Source: Candidatus Bathyarchaeota archaeon
GTDB lineage: Archaea > Thermoproteota > Bathyarchaeia > Bathyarchaeales > Bathyarchaeaceae
Reading direction: 5' to 3'
Length of the DNA: 64,000 nt
Assembly (NCBI GenBank): GCA_004376295.1
Contig: SOJZ01000028.1
Span: 23,491-87,490 of the forward strand
Positions 62,401-64,000 of the stretch are shown here, in pieces. Made by a program: the position numbers and the translations under genes. Position 1 is the first letter of the stretch. The number at the start of each line of letters is the position of its first letter. The notes under the pieces were generated by a model. That model did no database searches and was not told the origin of the DNA. It saw only the letters and a program-made list of their open reading frames with translations.

Positions 62401-62629
62401 CTTAAGACAAGGAACACTGATCTCAGAGATTAAAAAGAGTGGAGTCATTGAACAGGGCGATGAGATAGAAGATACATTATATGTATCAACAGGAGGTAGC
62501 ATATCAGGAATAGAAACCAAGTCGTGGTGGATGGGGTATGCACCCTGGCTCATATTTGGGGCTATTTGTATCGTTGTTGCTTCGGCTAGTGTCATTTTTA
62601 GGAGAAGAGGAAAAAACACAAAAGACTAA
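56450..62629 (+). CDS. Giant multi-module surface protein: peptide-binding, DNRLRE, thioredoxin, GATase-like, PQQ propeller, C39 peptidase
   Basis: A signal peptide starts this 2059-residue protein. The modules in order are as follows. About 30-560 is an ABC peptide-binding protein (DppA/OppA type: VESTIDPAQAYDFFGWE, YNPALATSWTTSSDLKTWTF). About 562-734 is a DNRLRE domain. About 742-870 is a TlpA/ResA thioredoxin with NFFATWCAPCVY (WCxxC at 774). About 988-1203 is a flavodoxin/GATase-like domain. About 1223-1537 is a PQQ/BamB-like propeller with repeated GDLVW and GEILW blade ends. Carboxypeptidase-regulatory-like domains follow. About 1720-1870 is a papain-like C39 peptidase (SCWAAS 1738, GHVVVIVGY 1837, NDPSP 1857). 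A C-terminal membrane helix and RRRGK anchor close it. Base composition changes along the gene, which points to assembly from different sources. Confidence 0.75.
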   Translation: MKKKILAVFISVLLSAMFCSRFVLTASDSEGATLIMGTTDSVESTIDPAQAYDFFGWEIIQNTGCTLVEVEPGSSATAEDYNPALATSWTTSSDLKTWTFTLRKSVLFDDGTEFNATHVKYSFDRSMGIASPDGPQLNMEYGAIIDNVDVVSKYVVKFNLKIPFGPFLALMACQASSIVNPEYAEGWKTNWSVNDIVYYTAGDPRASTPMDLGPYVLTKWTRVSGKDHEMTLEANPNYWKKAAGLPKTEKIIIKFYADATALRLAIEVGDIDVAFRHLRATDIEDLKANPDLKVWQGVGTAIQYMIFQQDPLAGLPQLDDSRVRRALTACLDRPEVCTTVFLDQAYPLYSMIPTGMMGRPEGVPGPFKVLGDANYTYAKSLLADLGYNEANKLEVELWYETSGHYPSSPDQAALYKEQIEASGVISVTLKSADWPHYRTNRNEGVMHVFIYGWYPDYIDPDNYCFLYSAHAAWLNHHYAKYNATNNYIALKAAYDAARATTNDTERISLYNELEDYAVEDCPLVPIWQGAAWAVTKPNIKGVYLDITQSWRMWYLYSTPAYMPDTILPLADTYVDAFSVDTAYGDRDYLEVADYASGFSITSLMFDISEVPDNPDPSFRAQLRLYCFNIADPLTVGVHWCVNNTWSEEDLNFISFSEFFRTSLADIVRVDSVDTWYEWNVTSFIRTAREENYERITLALEVQDTLDGTALSQFASKDQATPEMLEYSPQLAYSMHASSNGYPVAPDFILTDIDGNSFSLSDYHGRVVLLNFFATWCAPCVYQIPHLAEINRNYNSGKVKIMSISSSSDSEADLQQFRNTHGMDWIVARDTDGVFDKYNVSYITTLVIIDQDGYIRYRHVGFTEASVLSQEMHECMPDPEDYTKEYESTVAHWQSKFYTFDASAGQTATIVTTSRGSLSEVHVYVRYNDELISWRTVGSMQSKTIQFMVALSRTYQIEVYGSNIGEVFWGAHGNRFRLEITVSFGNFKRGNEIGIIVNNYHGSLYTVGGVGEYSNSVGFIGNRWGSTIIQPPYTREKNRGFNAIVVFYDEHYEDRFTSDFGPVAINALVDHVNNGGSLFVQQHGLHDNLMILLSNFDISIILSGVRKQAEDNEIYWVNHPIFYDIDSLSGGIYSGITHRTNQSGREIGFVHGTDSFAATYEDSGKIISYSGSIFENDFFHKKDNSLLLKNTIDWLLDENEPFVEEPPLPRQFLREKWVNNDIETYSGLSHTLRLHDEDLYVFGSDRSIQSLNTDDGQEVWKYALDSYAHDAISDGQKVYIATSDAIYALDFHTGDLVWNRPYSVSSGLCLYDDMLFFGSGSSLFSVESSDGDLIWRLDVEIEARPVMLNDRLIVGGDHLVEARDPETGALLWRSWMYGEMYGWNPPAVSEDYDLFFCGTASGHVCAFEGSSGEILWDFWTGSAIHNSLVLSDNDDLYAYPENGVLFSLNMFSGKVNWFRFLDDNRDYEDYLPSPTYVNASVLITSRKNMYMFDVSTGGELYKRGFNSEIETEAMVKETEQRYLIIATTIGGSIYALQSLTSNALGSLQVEVEGAHPGALILYDSKWNEITRVHPSGSTHTFFGLKPGIYHVEARRYDMWIGEAVNIGVNEEQTSTRVVTPLALRHVNVTGYYSDGVTPLSGGKVRIYSYDHEHDSYNYRDEILLGDNGKRFIVFWPTSKAGEHYKILVFYNGNQVGSNSNVTVDKDVDSEITFITDASFEGTRISPQHISLIGQETRVSCWAASSAMVLNFYGTYSGREYSRDIDFASEIGLLWDWYYYHTGLKEVELIPFIGRWESTMERLGRLDFYRDSDLTFEDVMDDMHNNRPIMALYYDHGVGHVVVIVGYVDRPGSDDDSVVINDPSPLGEGEVQIKPWKDVKARMLYALGPIRINAIRTLSQTIEGTILVFQESQHKLYLHIYDSQERHVGMNYTLDKVEVEIPDAKYLDFNTTTMVVLPPNISDFRYVIDAKYATEVIEDYSLVITSLRQGTLISEIKKSGVIEQGDEIEDTLYVSTGGSISGIETKSWWMGYAPWLIFGAICIVVASASVIFRRRGKNTKD
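58648..58659. repeat. ATGCATGCAT palindrome at the DNRLRE/thioredoxin junction
   Basis: CATGCATGCATC lies inside the coding sequence (encoding SMHAS) exactly between two modules. A related ATGCATGAATGCATGC lies at 59060-59075, just after the thioredoxin module. Confidence 0.6.
59060..59075. repeat. ATGCATG repeat at the end of the thioredoxin module
   Basis: ATGCATGAATGCATGC closes the thioredoxin module of the giant gene, about 410 bases after the motif that opens it. Confidence 0.55.
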
Positions 62630-62696
62630 CTCTCGCATGCATACTATAGGATATCTGTAGAACGTGGAATTTATCCTAGCTATTTTGAAGGCTCTT

Positions 62697-62738
62697 CTGT
62701 TTCCAGCAGAAAATCAGAAAACTGTTGGCTGGAAACAG
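62697..62738. repeat. Perfect 11-bp inverted repeat after the giant gene
   Basis: CTGTTTCCAGC (62697-62707) and GCTGGAAACAG (62728-62738) are perfect complements with 20 bases between. It could form a terminator-like stem or be a protein-binding site near the right end of the island. Confidence 0.6.
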
Positions 62739-62825
62739 TGAAACAAAAAGTGCATTTTGTTTCAAGTCCATTGTCCACACAAAAAGAAGACCACACTTGT
62801 GCGGCTAGATTTGAAGTTTAGACAA

Positions 62826-62843
62826 AATCTCGGCCGGAGCACC
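62826..62843 (+). repeat. Right direct repeat (copy of tRNA-Glu 3' end), probable attachment site
   Basis: AATCTCGGCCGGAGCACC matches 53932-53949 at 17 of 18 positions, including the whole CGGCCGGAGCACC. No tRNA body precedes it. It marks the right border of an 8.9-kb island. Confidence 0.65.
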
Positions 62844-62849
62844 AAGTGA

Positions 62850-63362
62850 CTATCTCTTAAATTTTTGCAAGTGCTTGGGCATCTCATTCTTTAGAAACAT
62901 CGTTTTACCATGCTCGATTGTCTTGTTTCCGGGGCTAATCGCCAACGCCTTGTTGCAGTATTCAATTGCTTTTCCACGTTTTCCCAACAGATAGTAAGAC
63001 CATGCTTTATTGTACAAAGCGTACTCATTTCTTGGATTAATTTCCAACGCTTTCTCAGAATATTTTAAAGCCTCTTCGGGCTTGCCGAGATCAATCAGAG
63101 CCCAACTTTTGTTAAATAACGCGGTGCCGTTGTTTGGATTAATCTTCAACGCTTCATCTGCACATTTAATTGCTTCTAAAGATAGCTGCCAGTTTTTCTC
63201 AGAGTTCGCCAACTCGTTCAGAGCGTTAGCTTTAATGGCTAGAGCCTTGTCATTTCTAGGATTTTTCTTCAATATTTCATCGAGGCATTCTATAGCCTCA
63301 TTGATTTTCCGTGAACCATAGATTAAATTCCATATTCTTTCTTCCCATTTTCTCTTCATCAA
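62850..63362 (-). CDS. TPR-repeat protein
   Basis: The 170-residue product has about four tetratricopeptide repeats with the typical spacing: ALAIKANALNELA, ALFNKSWALIDLGKPEEAL, ALYNKAWSYYLLGKRGKAI, and INP or ISP between repeats. TPR proteins mediate protein-protein contacts. The partner is unknown. It lies just beyond the right island repeat and is convergent with the giant gene. Confidence 0.75.
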   Translation of the reverse strand: MMKRKWEERIWNLIYGSRKINEAIECLDEILKKNPRNDKALAIKANALNELANSEKNWQLSLEAIKCADEALKINPNNGTALFNKSWALIDLGKPEEALKYSEKALEINPRNEYALYNKAWSYYLLGKRGKAIEYCNKALAISPGNKTIEHGKTMFLKNEMPKHLQKFKR

Positions 63363-63492
63363 GCTACATCACACGTTGGAATAATGGATTTGGAAGTTAC
63401 TTTATTTTACAATGTAAGACCTATGAGCACACATTTTTTAAGTTTAATCTTTTTATACAATATTGGATTTCCTCTTTCGAAAGGTGTATGTA

Positions 63493-63699
63493 ATGAGTAA
63501 GAGAAAGAAGCTTGAAAGTAGGATTCTCTCGTTGTTTAGTCAAGTTGATAAGCCTTTAACTTTAGCTGAAACCTCGCAACGTCTCGGAGAGTCTTCAAAA
63601 AATGTTTACAAAGCTTTACGACATTTGTTCGAAAAAGGAAAAATTTACACCGAAGGTAGGCGATATAAACTTTCCAGTTCGAATTCTGGTGGTACGTAA
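63493..63699 (+). CDS. Small winged-helix protein
   Basis: With ATG 63493 (AAAGGTG upstream) the product has 68 residues: KLESRILSLFSQVDKPLTLAE, a recognition-helix region SQRLGESSKNVYKALRHLFE and a wing KGKIYTEGRRYKL. It resembles short stand-alone winged helices (ArsR/MarR-like) used as transcription regulators. A TATA-like TTTTATACAA lies at 63451-63460. Confidence 0.6.
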   Translation: MSKRKKLESRILSLFSQVDKPLTLAETSQRLGESSKNVYKALRHLFEKGKIYTEGRRYKLSSSNSGGT

Positions 63700-63756
63700 G
63701 CCAGGGCGCAGAGAGTTGAAGGAGTGAGTGTGAACGTCCATTCGAAAGAGAACAGT

Positions 63757-64000
63757 TCATTTTACGATCATTACCGAGCAGGTAGTCTTTCTGCAAACCC
63801 CATGACTTACGCTGCCTAGCAGTAGTTCTTTTATTCTACTCACTCCTCTCGCTCCCATAACAATCAAATCAATCTTCTCCTCCTTCGTGGTGCGAACTAT
63901 CTCATGAACCGCGTCTCCCTCTTTTAGGACGGCCTTTACGAGAAGCTTCTGTTTCTTGACTGTGTGTTTAGCCTCAGCTAAGATTTTGTTACCTATTCTC
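63757..64000 (-). CDS. Universal stress protein (UspA family), C-terminal part
   Basis: The frame is open to the right end of the window, so the start is outside. The visible 80 residues contain EEKIDLIVMGARGVSRIKE followed by LLGSVSHGV. This is the UspA ATP-binding signature G-2X-G-9X-GS, after a helix and strand ending AVLKEGDAVHEIV. The protein ends TTCSVMIVK. It probably acts as a nucleotide-binding stress protein; partners are unknown. Confidence 0.75.
   Translation of the reverse strand, partial: RIGNKILAEAKHTVKKQKLLVKAVLKEGDAVHEIVRTTKEEKIDLIVMGARGVSRIKELLLGSVSHGVCRKTTCSVMIVK

Noticed and set aside
1..64000. CRISPR array or cas genes
   Set aside because: No regularly spaced direct repeats of 25-37 bases and no Cas-like protein were seen; the 10-bp repeat at 46791 is too short and has no spacers.
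1..64000. Insertion sequences or transposase genes
   Set aside because: No transposase-like protein or terminal inverted repeats with target duplication were recognised; the direct repeats found are explained by the tRNA island or a cassette.

Overview
The window is archaeal DNA, most likely from a member of the Thermoproteota/TACK group; Bathyarchaeia-like is my best guess and is not proven. The support is: RNA polymerase subunit P (Rpo12), an AglB/STT3 oligosaccharyltransferase, Trm5 and Trm112 proteins, TATA-box promoters, many GTG/TTG starts with Shine-Dalgarno sites, and a tRNA-Glu gene that folds only if three introns are removed.

Layout. (1) 1-12.9 kb: the end of a surface protein, rpoP, then a glycan locus. 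Its plus-strand operon (1.8-8.6 kb) encodes a fused Alg14-Alg13-type transferase, GT4 and GT2 glycosyltransferases, an HPr-kinase-like protein with a partner nucleotidyltransferase, and a sugar epimerase. A minus-strand group (8.7-11.1 kb) follows, then a lipid-linked-oligosaccharide flippase. (2) 12.9-34.2 kb: a tailed-virus (Caudoviricetes-type) morphogenesis cluster. It holds portal (inverted), fused prohead protease-scaffold, decoration protein, HK97-fold capsid, connectors, tail tube, frameshifted tail chaperones, a very short tape measure, baseplate hub, a propeller fibre-like protein, holin-like proteins, TerS/TerL and an ABC-ATPase-acetyltransferase. A methyltransferase, an epimerase and a GT2 lie inside it as cargo. 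I see no integrase and no replication gene, so it is a decayed provirus, a provirus with unrecognised early genes, or a gene-transfer-agent-like cluster. (3) 34.2-36.2 kb: two small unknown genes, then decayed DNA with a remnant of a TerS-like gene start and a degenerate copy of the flippase 3' half. (4) 36.3-46.4 kb: aglB, trm5, a Trm112-like gene, a GlcNAc-1-phosphate transferase, a UDP-sugar dehydrogenase, a PAP2 protein, glmM and an NDP-sugar pyrophosphorylase. These supply precursors for N-glycosylation. (5) 46.4-53.7 kb: a 10-bp-phased purine repeat, tRNA-Leu, three paralogous nucleotidyltransferase genes (one with a broken frame), a CitG-like gene and a small membrane transporter-like gene. 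(6) 53.8-62.8 kb: a tRNA-Glu whose 3' end is repeated 8.9 kb downstream, enclosing two giant secreted or surface proteins. One of these is a 2059-residue fusion of at least seven modules. (7) 62.85-64 kb: TPR protein, small winged-helix protein and the end of a universal stress protein.

Working model. The two host glycan blocks together could build and flip a dolichol-linked glycan that starts with GlcNAc-GlcNAc, for transfer to surface proteins by AglB. The viral cluster sits between them, carries its own glycan-modifying cargo and encodes several probable carbohydrate-binding tail proteins, which suggests that host surface glycan is what the particle recognises. A short palindromic motif, ATGCATGCAT, recurs around accessory genes and even around one protein module in the giant fusion, and may mark recombination points.
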